A stretch of DNA of 48,511 nucleotides from Protofrankia sp963555915. Its GTDB lineage: Bacteria > Actinomycetota > Actinomycetes > Frankiales > Frankiaceae. The translations under genes and the position numbers were made by a program. Position 1 is the stretch's first letter; each line of letters starts with the position of its first letter. The stretch spans positions 1 through 48,511 of the forward strand of contig NZ_CAUVXL010000034.1 in assembly GCF_963555915.1 (NCBI RefSeq). Direction: 5' to 3'. Of this stretch, positions 9,115 to 18,458 are shown one piece after another. Below the pieces are notes generated by a model. It did no database searches, was not told the DNA's origin, and was given only the letters and a program-made list of their open reading frames with translations.

Positions 9115-9470
9115 GCCGGGCGCTGAGGCTCGCGCCCTGGCAAGTGTGGCTGGTGGACTTCGGCCAGCCGATCGGGCACGAGCAGGGCGGCCCGCGCCCG
9201 GCCGTGGTGGTCGGCTCGACGACGCACTGCCGGTTTCCGATCGACATGGCCCTCGTGGTGCCCCTGACCGCGCGGGACCGAGGCCTGGACCATCACGTGC
9301 GCATCGACTCGCCCGAGTCCGGCCTGCACCGGCCGAGCTGGGCACGCACCGAGGAGATCACGGCGGTATCCACCCAGCGGTTCACCCGGTCCACCCCGCT
9401 GGGCATCGCGTCGGCCACCGAGATCGCCAAACTGGACGAGTGGCTAGGCGAGATGGTCGCCTTCTGCTGA
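9111..9470 (+). CDS. MazF/PemK-like endoribonuclease toxin
   Basis: A 119-residue toxin of the CcdB/PemK fold. The family signature is clear: PWQVWLVDFGQPIGHEQGG, RPAVVVGS, VVPLTARDRGLDHHVRI and SWARTEEITAVSTQRF. The arginine after SWA and the threonine are the expected RNA-cleaving residues. It starts at GTG 9111, overlapping the antitoxin stop. Family members cleave mRNA at short motifs, but the specificity here cannot be read. The pair is probably a stabilisation module of the surrounding accessory region. Confidence 0.9.
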   Translation: MSRALRLAPWQVWLVDFGQPIGHEQGGPRPAVVVGSTTHCRFPIDMALVVPLTARDRGLDHHVRIDSPESGLHRPSWARTEEITAVSTQRFTRSTPLGIASATEIAKLDEWLGEMVAFC

Positions 9471-9709
9471 CCCGCCGCGGCGTCAACCGCCCCGCATCCC
9501 ACACCCGCCGCGGCCGCGCGAACCCGGGGTGAAGGATGCCCACGTCCAAGATCACCGGGAAAACGTCACCGGCGAGCCCGCGGCGTAATCGGTGTGTCGG
9601 TCGCAGGTAACGTCAAACCGGAAAGCTCGCCGACGTGTCGAGTTGGGACAACACCATTGTCGAATCAGGCCACTGGGGTGCGACGCACCGACTGGAGGAC
9701 AACCGAACC

Positions 9710-10036
9710 GTGCCACAACAGCGATCAACACCGTCAGACTGCACGTCCAAGTCGCCGGCCGGCGTCGCACTTCCGATCATCGACCGCAATCGGTGCGAAG
9801 GTAAGGAGGACTGCGTCGTCGTCTGCCCCTACGACGTGTTCGAGGTGCGCAAGCTGACCGAACAGGAACGCGAGGGCATGTCCCTGCTGGGCTCATTGAA
9901 ATACTTGGCGCACGGCCGGCGCCAGGCCGTCGTGGCCAAGCCGATGGACTGTCACGCGTGCGGCCTGTGCGTGCAGGCCTGCCCCGAGAAGGCGATCACC
10001 CTTCGCCGGAACAAGGACGACGGGCAAATGAGTTGA
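9710..10036 (+). CDS. ferredoxin family protein with two Fe-S clusters
   Basis: A 108-residue ferredoxin-like electron carrier. The first cluster motif is unusual in spacing: C-x5-C-x3-CP in RCEGKEDCVVVCPYDVFE. The second is standard: DCHACGLCVQACPEKAI. The segment between them (about residues 50-75) is longer than in minimal ferredoxins. GTG 9710 is preferred as start because GGAGGA lies about 10 bases upstream; an in-frame ATG at 9635 would add an unconserved N-terminus. No redox partner is adjacent, so its role is not known. Confidence 0.85.
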   Translation: MPQQRSTPSDCTSKSPAGVALPIIDRNRCEGKEDCVVVCPYDVFEVRKLTEQEREGMSLLGSLKYLAHGRRQAVVAKPMDCHACGLCVQACPEKAITLRRNKDDGQMS

Positions 10037-10227
10037 ACGCGCCCGACGTTCCCCTCGGCGGAGCCTTGCGTCCGACCTGGTCAAAGCGCGGCCCCGACGG
10101 TGGGTGGCGCCGGTCAACCCCCGCTCGCGCACAGGCCGGGACACCCGTTTCCGGTTGATCGGCCGCGGCGGTTGTCCCAGGGCCTCGTTCATTCGGCATA
10201 CCTGGCGGCAGCCCACGTCGCCACGCC

Positions 10228-11812
10228 CTACCCGCGGAAGAGGGTGATGGTGCGGCCGGTGGGGCTGGTGGTGTGGGTGATGGTGGTGCGTCTGTCGATG
10301 GGTTCGGCGTTCGGGCGGCGGTCGAAGACGGCGAGGATGCCGGTGTCGAGACCGAGCCGGTCGAGATAGGCGTCGAGCTGGCCGAGGCCCTCGCGGAGGG
10401 GGTCGGGGTCGCCCTGGCGCCATACCTTGAGCTCAAGAGCCTCGCGCTGCCAGGCCCGTGTTCCGTCCTTCGCGGGGTGGGGCCAGCGCAGGAGCAGATC
10501 GATGCGACCGCGGCCGACACCGTACTCCCGGTCGACATAGCCGCCGCCGTTGACGACGCGCTGTAGGTAGGCCATGAGGACGAGATGAGGGCCGGCCTCG
10601 TAGGTACTGCTGGCGGGTGGTGAGAATATCGCCGTTGGCCGTCCAGAACGCAGCGAACTCCGCCAGCAGGCGGGGGAAGTCCAGACGGCCGTCGGGTAGC
10701 GCGAAGGAGCGGGGGCGGGGCACGTTGTCGGTGTAGTCAAGCAGGCCGTCGGCGAGGACCCGGGCGATGACCTCCCGGTAGATGGGGTTGGCGACCTCGA
10801 CGGGGGAAGTCTGGGTGATCAGGCCGAGGTCGCGGGCGTAGAGGACGTCATCGCTGAACGGCTCGAACACGGTGATGGTCCCGGCCAGCACCGGTTCCAT
10901 GACCCGGCGAACCCGGGGCTCGGTGAGCGTGTCCGCCAACGAGTCCAGGTGGGTGGCCCGGGCGAGGATAAGCCGTTCCTTCGCCTGTTCCACATGGTCG
11001 ACGGTGATCGGTGTGGACGTCGGGATCTGTATCTTGTCGACGATCTCGTAGGCGAGGGCATTGACCAGCCACGGTTGTCCGGCGGTCAGATGGAACGCCC
11101 GTTCCATCGCCTCTGGCGTGAATGTCTGCCCCGTCTCAGCCGTATGCTGGCCGTACAGCTCCCGTACCTCGTCAAGGGTGAAGTCCCCCAGTCGGAGCGA
11201 TTCGACCTTGATGTTGAACGGGCTGGATGTTCCCAATCGGGACGGATCACCACCCGAAACGACTTTATAGTCACGGACGTCGCGTAGACCGCACAACGCG
11301 ACCGAGGCGGGGAAGTTGTCGGGCCGGCCTCGGTAGCCACTGCGTAGCTGACTGAGCACACTGATCAGGGTCCGGCCTTGCAGCGCGTCGATCTCGTCGA
11401 AGAACAGCACCAACGGCCGCGGGCACGCCTGCGCCCACGCCCGCAGCGCCATGCCAAGCTGCGTGCCCTCCGACACCGCCGGCCACGGAGGTGGGCATAG
11501 CCCGGCCGGGAGCGAGTCCTCGGCCGCCGCGCGGATCTCGTCGAGGATGGCGCGGGTGGCTGCACCGATGTCGTCCCCCCAGGCCCGTCCGGCCTCGCAG
11601 GAGAACAACAGGGCCGCATGCCGGCCGCTGGCGGTCAGCTCGGACGCGAGCGCCTGCAGAGCGGTTGTCTTCCCGGTCTGTCGTGGCGCGTGCACCACGA
11701 AATAGCTCTTGCGCGCTACCAGACGGGGAACCTCGGGCAGCCGAACCGACGCGGGGATCATGTAATGATCACTGGGCACGCACGGCCCGGCCGTGTTGAA
11801 CCAGCGCGTCAT
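10228..11812 (-). pseudogene. AAA-type ATPase with PD-(D/E)XK-like C-terminus, one-base frameshift
   Basis: The first part, from a strong SD (GGAGG) and ATG at 11812, is a P-loop ATPase: Walker A APRQTGKTTAL and Walker B LVLFFDEID, with a winged-helix-like continuation. It corresponds to the family of ATP-binding proteins fused to a PDDEXK nuclease-like domain. The reading frame breaks near 10602-10604. One extra base in TACCTACGAG explains the shift from RQQY to YEAGPHLVLMAYLQRVVN. The second part carries GRIDLLL and ALELKVW, a D...ExK nuclease-like motif. It may be a real mutation or a sequencing error. The family has no well-established function; roles in mobile elements or defence are only suggested. 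Confidence 0.8.
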
Positions 11813-11837
11813 CGCCCACCTCCTCCGCGGCCACGGG

Positions 11838-11860
11838 CGCGGGCGCGGGCGCGGGCCGAT
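11838..11860. repeat. GGGCGC hexamer tract
   Basis: The hexamer CGGGCG is repeated about four times just upstream of the ATPase start. It is a simple sequence repeat that could vary in length within the 5' leader. It lies outside the coding region if translation starts at 11812. Confidence 0.5.
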
Positions 11861-11899
11861 CACCGCTACTGTACGGACCGCGAGTCCACCTGCCGCCGG

Positions 11900-12240
11900 A
11901 ACTGTGTGCACGGTCGGTGACCGTTCCTCGGGAGACTGCCGTACTGCCTCCGAGACGGGGGTGGGTGTGCAGGGCGTCGTTGACCGAGGCGAGGTCGAGG
12001 TCGTCGATGCGGCTCCAGGTCAGCAGCTCCACGGCCATCTCCGCGCGGTGTTCGGCAAGGGGGCGGTGCAGGGTGTGACCGTCGTATCCGTCGAGTAGCG
12101 GGACCGGCAGATCGGCCATTCGCACCGCGATCGCGTAGGGCGACTGCTGCTGGCCCGGAAAGCCTGCAGGGCGAGGAACGCCTGACGAACTGCTGGTTGA
12201 TCAGGCAGACGACATCCGGGGCGGTCCGGACTCCCGCGGT
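11900..12240 (-). pseudogene. remnant of an unknown protein
   Basis: The minus strand carries coherent protein-like sequence spread over several frames: DVVCLINQQFVR, then FLALQAFRASSSRP, then a fragment beginning AVRMADLPVPLLDGYDG and running on through HRPLAEHRAEMAVELLTW. No single frame joins them. I do not recognise the family. It may be the eroded 5' neighbour of the ATPase gene. A shadow of another gene is unlikely because the plus strand holds no gene here. Confidence 0.35.
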
Positions 12241-12247
12241 TGAACAC

Positions 12248-12275
12248 ACTGACACTTCATGCGATGATTGTCAGT
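12248..12275. promoter_or_regulatory. candidate operator abutting the TetR start codon
   Basis: A perfect 7-base inverted repeat, ACTGACA (12248-12254) and TGTCAGT (12269-12275), has a 14-base spacer and ends exactly at the ATG at 12276. This is the expected position for autoregulation of the TetR-led operon. It also implies a leaderless or very short-leader transcript. Confidence 0.55.
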
Positions 12276-12881
12276 ATGTTGGACGAGCGCGTGGAGCAGA
12301 TCCTCGACGCGGCGTACGCGTGCTTCACCCGACATGGAGTGAAGCGCACCACGATGGACGACATCGCCCGGGAGGCGGGGATGTCGCGCGGCGCCGTGTA
12401 CCAGCATGTGCGCAACAAGGAGGACGCCTTCCGGCGCCTCGCGGAGCGGCTTTTCGATGCGGCCCTGGCCCGAGCCCGGGTGGACGTCGACACCGGCACT
12501 GATCTCACCGAGCGGCTCACCGCCGTGCTGACCGCCAAGCTCGACCTCGTCCTGCGCCTCTGGCGGGACAGCCCGCACGCCGCCGAGCTGCTGGGCGACA
12601 ACGCCCGTCCGTCCGCCGATCTCGAAGCCGCCTACAGCGCCGCCATGCGTGACCTGCTCGCCGACACCATAGCCGCCGACACCATAGCCGCCGACCTCGC
12701 TGCCGCCGACGGCCCCGGGGTCAAGGCCCTTGAACTGGCCGAGATCCTGCTCGCGCTCACCCGCGGCCTGGAGGCGGACCTGTCCGACCCCGACGTCACC
12801 CTGCGACGGCTGCGCCACGCCGTAGCACTGATCGTCGCAGGGCTGAGCCACACCCGCACCGAGATCCAGGAGACACCATGA
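12276..12881 (+). CDS. TetR family transcriptional regulator
   Basis: A 201-residue TetR-type repressor heading a three-gene operon. The N-terminal helix-turn-helix is clear: ILDAAYACFTRHGVKRTT, then MDDIAREAGMSRGAVYQHVRNKE. The C-terminal domain is helical and includes a short internal duplication, AADTIAADTIAAD, encoded by two direct copies of GCCGACACCATA near 12661-12690. ATG 12276 is chosen because a probable operator lies immediately upstream; the longer frame from 12240 would run through it. The next gene starts inside its stop (ATGA), so the operon is translationally coupled. Confidence 0.9.
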   Translation: MLDERVEQILDAAYACFTRHGVKRTTMDDIAREAGMSRGAVYQHVRNKEDAFRRLAERLFDAALARARVDVDTGTDLTERLTAVLTAKLDLVLRLWRDSPHAAELLGDNARPSADLEAAYSAAMRDLLADTIAADTIAADLAAADGPGVKALELAEILLALTRGLEADLSDPDVTLRRLRHAVALIVAGLSHTRTEIQETP

Positions 12882-13711
12882 CCGCCGTGCTGATCACCGG
12901 GACGTCGTCGGGAATCGGCCGGGCCACCGCTCGGCGGCTGGCCGCCCGCCCCGACCTGACCGTCTACGCCACCGCCCGTCGGACCGAGACCCTCGCGGAC
13001 CTCGCTGGTGCCGGTGCCCGCATCCTCCCCCTGGACGTCACCGACGAGACGTCCATGCGCACCGCGGTCGAAGCGGTTGAAGCCGAGCACGGCGCGGTCG
13101 GGATGCTGGTCAACAACGCCGGCTACGGCGAGTACGGCACCATCGAGGAGACGGATCTCGACGCGGTACGACGCCAGTTCGAGACCAACGTCTTCGGGCT
13201 GGCCCGGCTGACCCAGCTCGTGCTGCCCCGCATGCGTGCCACGGGCGGTGGACGGATCGTCAACGTCGGCTCGATGGGCGGCCGTCTCGTCTTCCCCGCC
13301 GGCGGCTATTACCACGCAAGCAAGTACGCCGTCGAAGCCCTCACCGACGCCCTGCGGTTCGAAACAGCCCCGTTCAACATCAGGGTCATCCTCATCGAAC
13401 CGGGCCTGATCCGCACCGGTTTCGGCGACACCGCCGCCCATACCCTCGCCGGATCAGCCGCCCCCGCCGGCCCCTATGCCGCCCTCAACGCCGCCGCCGA
13501 TCAGAAGATGGCCGACGGCTACCGCTCGCGCCGACTGTCGGCACCGCCTGAGGCCGTCGCCGCAGTGATCGAACGGTCCCTGTTCGCGGCCAGGCCGCGG
13601 ACCCGCTATGTGGTCACCCCGGCCGCCAAGGCGCTGGTACACACCCGCCGTCTGCTCGGCGCCCGCGTCTTCGACGCCTACCTGCGTATGCGGTTCCGCG
13701 GCGCCTCGTGA
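12878..13711 (+). CDS. short-chain dehydrogenase/reductase (SDR)
   Basis: A 277-residue classical SDR oxidoreductase. The Rossmann cofactor motif TGTSSGIG is at residues 7-14, followed by the NNAGYG motif, the catalytic serine in VNVGSMGG and the YHASK active site. The C-terminus is long and basic (TRRLLGARVFDAYLRMRFRG), as in SDRs related to retinol or fatty-acyl dehydrogenases. It starts 4 bases inside the TetR stop and is followed about 80 bases later by a saccharopine-dehydrogenase-like gene. The three probably act together on a hydrophobic or aldehyde substrate that the TetR protein senses. The exact reaction is unknown. Confidence 0.92.
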   Translation: MTAVLITGTSSGIGRATARRLAARPDLTVYATARRTETLADLAGAGARILPLDVTDETSMRTAVEAVEAEHGAVGMLVNNAGYGEYGTIEETDLDAVRRQFETNVFGLARLTQLVLPRMRATGGGRIVNVGSMGGRLVFPAGGYYHASKYAVEALTDALRFETAPFNIRVILIEPGLIRTGFGDTAAHTLAGSAAPAGPYAALNAAADQKMADGYRSRRLSAPPEAVAAVIERSLFAARPRTRYVVTPAAKALVHTRRLLGARVFDAYLRMRFRGAS

Positions 13712-13790
13712 CCGGCGGGCCGGCCAGCCCCAACCGCCTGCACCCGACAGCTGGCGGCGGCTGCCGCATCCGCACCCATCAGGAGTCATC

Positions 13791-14852
13791 ATGACCGCAG
13801 CCCTGATCTACGGCGCCACCGGCTACATCGGCCGGCTGTGCGCCCGCCGGGCCACAACCGCCGGCCTGCGGCCGGTGCTCGCCGCACGCAACCCGGCATC
13901 CCTCGCCGAAACCGGCCGAGCGCTCAAGCTGCCCACCCGGGCCTTCGCCCTGGACGATCCCGCAACCATCGAGGCCTGCCTGCGCGACATCACCGTCGTA
14001 CTCAACTGCGCGGGCCCGTTCAGCCGTACCGCTACACCTCTCATCGACGCCTGCGTGCGGACCGGCGTCCATTACCTCGACCTCGCCGGTGAGGTGCCCG
14101 AGTTCCAGGCAGCCGCGGCCCGCCACGAGGAAGCGCTGCGGGCCGGGGTGATGGTGCTGCCGGGTGCCGGATTCGGTGTGGTGCCCACCGACTGTCTCGC
14201 CGCCCACCTGGCAAAACAGCTCCCCGACGCCACCCGCCTGGAGCTGGCCTTCCAGACCATCGGCGGGCTCTCCCGCGGCACCGCCGCAACCGTGGCGCGC
14301 GACCTGCACCACAGCGGGTTCCGCCGCCACGACGGCGAACTCGTCCCGCAGCGCGCCGCCGCGCAACGCAGACGGGTCGACTTCGGCCAGGGTCCGGTCA
14401 CGGTGGCCACCAACCCCTGGCGAGCCGACCTGGTCACCGCCGCCCACTCCACCGGCATCCCCACCATCGACACCTATACGGCCCTGCCCGGCCCGCTGCG
14501 TGGGCTGATGCGTCTCGCACCCACCGTGCCCGCGCTGTTCGGCTCCAGACCATGGCGGGCGGCCATGAACGCAATCGTCCGGCGGCTGCCCGCTGGCCCC
14601 ACCGACGATCAGCTTGCCGCCGGCGCCAGCCACATCTGGGCCCGCGTCAGCACACCGGACGGCAGGGCGGCCCTCGCCACCCTGCACGGGCCGGAGGCCT
14701 ACGAGTTCACCGCCGCGACGGCGCGCCTGCTCCTGCACCACGTCCTGAGCGGGCAGGTCAGCCCCGGCTTCCAGACACCGGCGACCGCCTACGGCGCAGA
14801 CCTCGTCCTCGATGTCGACGGTGTACGCCGCACCGACATCCCAACACCCTGA
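13791..14852 (+). CDS. saccharopine dehydrogenase / trans-acting enoyl reductase-like oxidoreductase
   Basis: A 353-residue NAD(P)-binding protein. The Rossmann motif YGATGYIGRLCARRA is at the N-terminus, and VVLNCAGPFSRTATPLIDACV and GVHYLDLAGEVPEFQ follow, as in saccharopine-dehydrogenase-like proteins. In actinobacteria this group includes trans-acting enoyl reductases of lipid biosynthesis. An AGGAG site lies 5 bases before ATG 13791. It is the last gene of the TetR-SDR operon. The substrate is not evident. Confidence 0.85.
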   Translation: MTAALIYGATGYIGRLCARRATTAGLRPVLAARNPASLAETGRALKLPTRAFALDDPATIEACLRDITVVLNCAGPFSRTATPLIDACVRTGVHYLDLAGEVPEFQAAAARHEEALRAGVMVLPGAGFGVVPTDCLAAHLAKQLPDATRLELAFQTIGGLSRGTAATVARDLHHSGFRRHDGELVPQRAAAQRRRVDFGQGPVTVATNPWRADLVTAAHSTGIPTIDTYTALPGPLRGLMRLAPTVPALFGSRPWRAAMNAIVRRLPAGPTDDQLAAGASHIWARVSTPDGRAALATLHGPEAYEFTAATARLLLHHVLSGQVSPGFQTPATAYGADLVLDVDGVRRTDIPTP

Positions 14853-15023
14853 GTGGCCGCACCCATGGCAACCGACCGACACCAGAGGGCCTGCACACCA
14901 TCACGATGACATGACCGCAAACGCCCGTATTGTCAGAAACGACACACCTTAGTGGTCTGGCTCGTAAGTCCGGGTGCTACGTCTTCGACATCAGTCGAAC
15001 CTCCTCAACGAGTACCACTGTTC

Positions 15024-16078
15024 TCATGCGGCCTCGTGTCGCACCACCTGGTTAAGCCAGGAGGCGTGGACAGGGGNNNNNNNNNNNNNNNNNNNNNNNN
15101 NNNNNNNNNNNNNNNNNNNNNNNNNNNNNNNNNNNNNNNNNNNNNNNNNNNNNNNNNNNNNNNNNNNNNNNNNNNNNNNNNNNNNNNNNNNNNNNNNNNN
15201 NNNNNNNNNNNNNNNNNNNNNNNNNNNNNNNNNNNNNNNNNNNNNNNNNNNNNNNNNNNNNNNNNNNNNNNNNNNNNNNNNNNNNNNNNNNNNNNNNNNN
15301 NNNNNNNNNNNNNNNNTGTGGACCATGACCGCGTTCGGGAACGCCGTGGTCAGGCGTTTGATCGCGGCTTTGCCGCGGTGGGAGGAGCCGTTGTCGACGA
15401 CCCAGAAGACCCGTTTCGCGCTGGCGTAGGGCTGTTGGGTCATGACCTGGGTGACCAGGTTCATGAACGGGACGATGCCGGTGGTCGGTTCGCAGCGGCC
15501 GAAGACCTGGGCGCGGTGGACGTCCCAGGCGGCCGGTAGGCGACGGCTCCGCCGCGGCCGTAGGTGTGGTTGACGCGCATCGCGCGGGCCTTGCCCGGGG
15601 GCAGGGTGGGGTGGCAGCGGCAACGGGCCTGGATCGAGGTCTTCTCGTCGGAGGAGATCACGTACTCGTCGTCGCCCAGTGGTACGCCGTCGAAGGTGCG
15701 GGCGTAGAGGTCCAGGACGCGGGCGGCTTTCGGGCGGAACGCCGGGTCCCGGATGAAAATCCACGACCGGTACTGCCAAGGTTTGATCGAATCCTGGTCC
15801 AGCCAGCGGCGCACGGTCGACGCCGACAGCGCCTCGGCGACGCCCCGGATGACCGCTTCACGGGCCAGTTCCGGGCACGACCAGCGCGACAGCGGGGTGC
15901 CGCTCTCGGCGGGAAGCTCGCAGGCCAGCGCTTTGACCTCGGCGACCTGCAACGAGGTGAACCGCGGCGGCCGGCCGGACCGCTTGCGGTCGGCCAGGCC
16001 CTCCAACCCCTGGTCGGCGAACCGGCCCCGCCACGTGCGCACCGTGTCCACGGTGACGTGGACCTGGGCGGCGATCCG
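15024..16078 (-). pseudogene. IS630 family transposase, frameshifted and interrupted by assembly gap
   Basis: From the right gap inward the minus strand reads RIAAQVHVTVDTVRTWRGRF (helix-turn-helix), then GLADRKRSGRPPRF, then the DDE domain: YVISSDEKTSIQAR, VFWVVDNGSSHRGKAAI and, beyond the left gap, PVHASWLNQV. Near 15535 one base appears to be missing (TACCGGCC where TACCTGGCC would keep the frame), shifting GAVAYRPPG to AAWDVHRAQVFGRC. The 5' end lies in the second gap. After LNQV the sequence departs from the family, so the two contigs may come from different copies. The repeat nature of the IS probably caused the gaps. Confidence 0.85.
15077..15316. other. assembly gap (240 N)
   Basis: A run of undetermined bases inside the IS630 transposase. 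The true length is not known from sequence. Confidence 0.99.
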
Positions 16079-16544
16079 NNNNNNNNNNNNNNNNNNNNNN
16101 NNNNNNNNNNNNNNNNNNNNNNNNNNNNNNNNNNNNNNNNNNNNNNNNNNNNNNNNNNNNNNNNNNNNNNNNNNNNNNNNNNNNNNNNNNNNNNNNNNNN
16201 NNNNNNNNNNNNNNNNNNNNNNNNNNNNNNNNNNNNNNNNNNNNNNNNNNNNNNNNNNNNNNNNNNNNNNNNNNNNNNNNNNNNNNNNNNNNNNNNNNNN
16301 NNNNNNNNNNNNNNNNNNNNNNNNNNNNNNNNNNNNNNNNNNNNNNNNNNNNNNNNNNNNNNNNNNNNNNNNNNNNNNNNNNNNNNNNNNNNNNNNNNNN
16401 NNNNNNNNNNNNNNNNNNNNNNNNNNNNNNNNNNNNNNNNNNNNNNNNNNNNNNNNNNNNNNNNNNNNNNNNNNNNNNNNNNNNNNNNNNNNNNNNNNNN
16501 NNNNNNNNNNNNNNNNNNNNNNNNNNNNNNNNNNNNNNNNNNNN
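16079..16544. other. assembly gap (466 N)
   Basis: A run of undetermined bases that hides the 5' end of the IS630 transposase and the 5' part of the next gene. Confidence 0.99.
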
Positions 16545-16545
16545 T

Positions 16546-16806
16546 CACTGGCCCCAACTGACCGACCTGCACCTGCGCCACCGCGGCCCGTTCACCTACA
16601 TCACCGGCCGGCTCGCCGACGGCGAGGACGTCCCGCTGATGCGGCTGCGCTACACCGGATCCGCCGTCGACTGGGGATTCGGCCTCTACCTCGCCAGCAA
16701 AGACGGCTACGAAGACGCCGTCCTGCCCGCCGGGACCTTCACCGGCACCCCCGAAGAAGCCCTGGACTGCGCCTGCGAGCTGTACCTGTCCATCCCCGGC
16801 ATCTAA
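16546..16806 (+). CDS. 3' fragment of a conserved hypothetical protein
   Basis: Eighty-six codons run from the gap edge to a stop at 16804-16806. They read HWPQLTDLHLRHRGPFTYI at the start and CELYLSIPGI at the end. Codon use is typical of real genes here (strong third-position GC). The 5' part is hidden in the gap. I recall similar proteins next to mobile elements in actinobacteria, but no function can be assigned. Confidence 0.7.
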   Translation, partial: HWPQLTDLHLRHRGPFTYITGRLADGEDVPLMRLRYTGSAVDWGFGLYLASKDGYEDAVLPAGTFTGTPEEALDCACELYLSIPGI

Positions 16807-16863
16807 CCGGCCCCACACCGTGCGTCCAGGTGTCAACCCCCGAAGGACTTACAGGCGAGACCA

Positions 16864-18108
16864 CTAAGCGTCGGTCATGCCCGTGAGTTCGTTGATGAGG
16901 TCCCCGTCATCGTCCCCGTCGTCGTCCCCGCGGTGGCCGTCTTCGTTGCCGTCGTCGTCCCCGCGGTCGTCATCGGTACGTGCCGTCGGGATGGCGGACC
17001 GGCTGCCTGGTTCGGCAAGTCGCGCGAGATCACTCTCGATCTTCGTCAGTCGATCGACCATGTCGGTAGCGTCGCCACCGCGTTCACGAATGGTGCGCAG
17101 CGTGTCCATCAACATGAGCCATTGGTCGCGGTCGACGGTGACGGCGTCGGCGAGCTGGTTGGGCGAGTACGTCGGGAACAGACGCTGGACGACGGCGACC
17201 ACCTTGGTGACCTCCGCCGGGTTGAGCCGGTCCGGCCGGCCCCGGACATAGGAAACAAGATCCTTCAGGCTGATGAGCGTGACACCTTCGACCGCTCCGT
17301 CGCTCCACAGAACGCCCGCTTCGACCATCGCCAGGATCGGCGTGACCGGAATTTTGATCATTGGTGTGGCCGTACGGGTCCGGGCGCGAACCTCGTCCCC
17401 GAGCCATTTGGTGAGGTCGAGCGGTTTAGTCAAGGGCTGTCCGTCGACCTTGGCTCCGTCCTTGGCCCCGTCCTTGGCGTAGCGCACGGTGCCGGTGGAG
17501 GCGTCGCTCTTTATCACCATGACTCCGCCCGGCCCGACCAGCAGGTGCCCGATGGTCGCCTCGGAACCGGGGACGCGGCGGTCGTGCATGATTACGTATC
17601 CATAGCGGCGGAGCCGGTTGATCGCGCTGGCCGTCTTGCGTTCGGCATCGGCGCTCTCGCGCAGCGTCTCGATCTCAGCGACCGGATCGAATGATCGGCC
17701 GATCACGATTAGTGGCCAACCGAGCTCGATCAGCAGAAACACGCCCACGGCGATGGAGATCGACAGGCGAAGACCCGACGCGACCAGGACCGCGAATATG
17801 ACCGCGATGGGGAAGGCGCGCAACGCGGCGCGCGGCACGGTGTGCGCGAGGCGTTCACGCCGCATCTGCGCGTGCTGTTCGCGCGCCCGCTGGTAGGCCA
17901 TCTGGAGGGAGTAGCCGGGACGGTCCCGGGTGTCGCCTCCGAACGGACCTCGCAGCGGGCCCCTGGTCAGGCTCTTGGTCGTACTCGCCATCGTGTCCAC
18001 CAAGGATCGTGAGGTCGCCAACATCGTCTGGAGCCTTGGCAATTGCAACTCTTCCAAGCGCCGAGCGTCGTCGCGACAGTGCGCACGCGTGTTACGGGCC
18101 GCACTCAT
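16864..18108 (-). CDS. membrane-anchored NERD-like domain protein
   Basis: A protein of about 414 residues. Two adjacent membrane segments are visible at about residues 90-135 (AFPIAVIFAVLVASGLRL, SISIAVGVFLLIELGWPLI). They are followed by a soluble domain with RRYGYVIMHDRRVPG, IGHLLVGPGGVMVIKSDA and GTVRYAKDG, the hallmark of NERD (nuclease-related) domains. The catalytic lysine of IEvK-type motifs corresponds to the K in VIKSD, but the acidic residue before it is not obvious. The tail is very acidic (DDDRGDDDGNEDG and more). The start is uncertain: ATG 18108 is used, but 18024 is possible. The function is unknown; a nucleic-acid role is inferred from the domain. Confidence 0.65.
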   Translation of the reverse strand: MSAARNTRAHCRDDARRLEELQLPRLQTMLATSRSLVDTMASTTKSLTRGPLRGPFGGDTRDRPGYSLQMAYQRAREQHAQMRRERLAHTVPRAALRAFPIAVIFAVLVASGLRLSISIAVGVFLLIELGWPLIVIGRSFDPVAEIETLRESADAERKTASAINRLRRYGYVIMHDRRVPGSEATIGHLLVGPGGVMVIKSDASTGTVRYAKDGAKDGAKVDGQPLTKPLDLTKWLGDEVRARTRTATPMIKIPVTPILAMVEAGVLWSDGAVEGVTLISLKDLVSYVRGRPDRLNPAEVTKVVAVVQRLFPTYSPNQLADAVTVDRDQWLMLMDTLRTIRERGGDATDMVDRLTKIESDLARLAEPGSRSAIPTARTDDDRGDDDGNEDGHRGDDDGDDDGDLINELTGMTDA

Positions 18109-18458
18109 CCTGCAACCGTTGGCCGTGTCAGGACAAGGGAATCCCAGTAATTGGTCCAAGTTTCCCGTGGTTGGCGGGACGTTGGTCCGGTCCGCCCTTG
18201 AAAAAAGACAGGTATATGATATAGCTGTTTGATCTAATTTGGATGGCTGTGAGCCAGATCGCCGCTGGCCGGATCGGAGCGTTCTGCCGGTCGCCCTAGG
18301 GGCTGCGCGTGACCCGTGTGTGTAGGAAAGTGGGCAGCGGCCTGGTAGGCGGCGATCCGGTAGGCGGCGGTCTGACTGGGGTCGGTCTGGTTCGGCGGGC
18401 AAGTTACCGACTGGTAGCAGTACGCTCCCACCGTCGGTAGGAGTAACTGGAGGATGTG
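18109..18458. other. divergent intergenic region
   Basis: About 350 bases lie between the NERD-like gene and the EtfD-like gene. There is a short tandem repeat GGTAGGCGGCG at about 18344-18370. Promoters for both genes are expected here. I see no gene and no clear operator. Confidence 0.4.
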
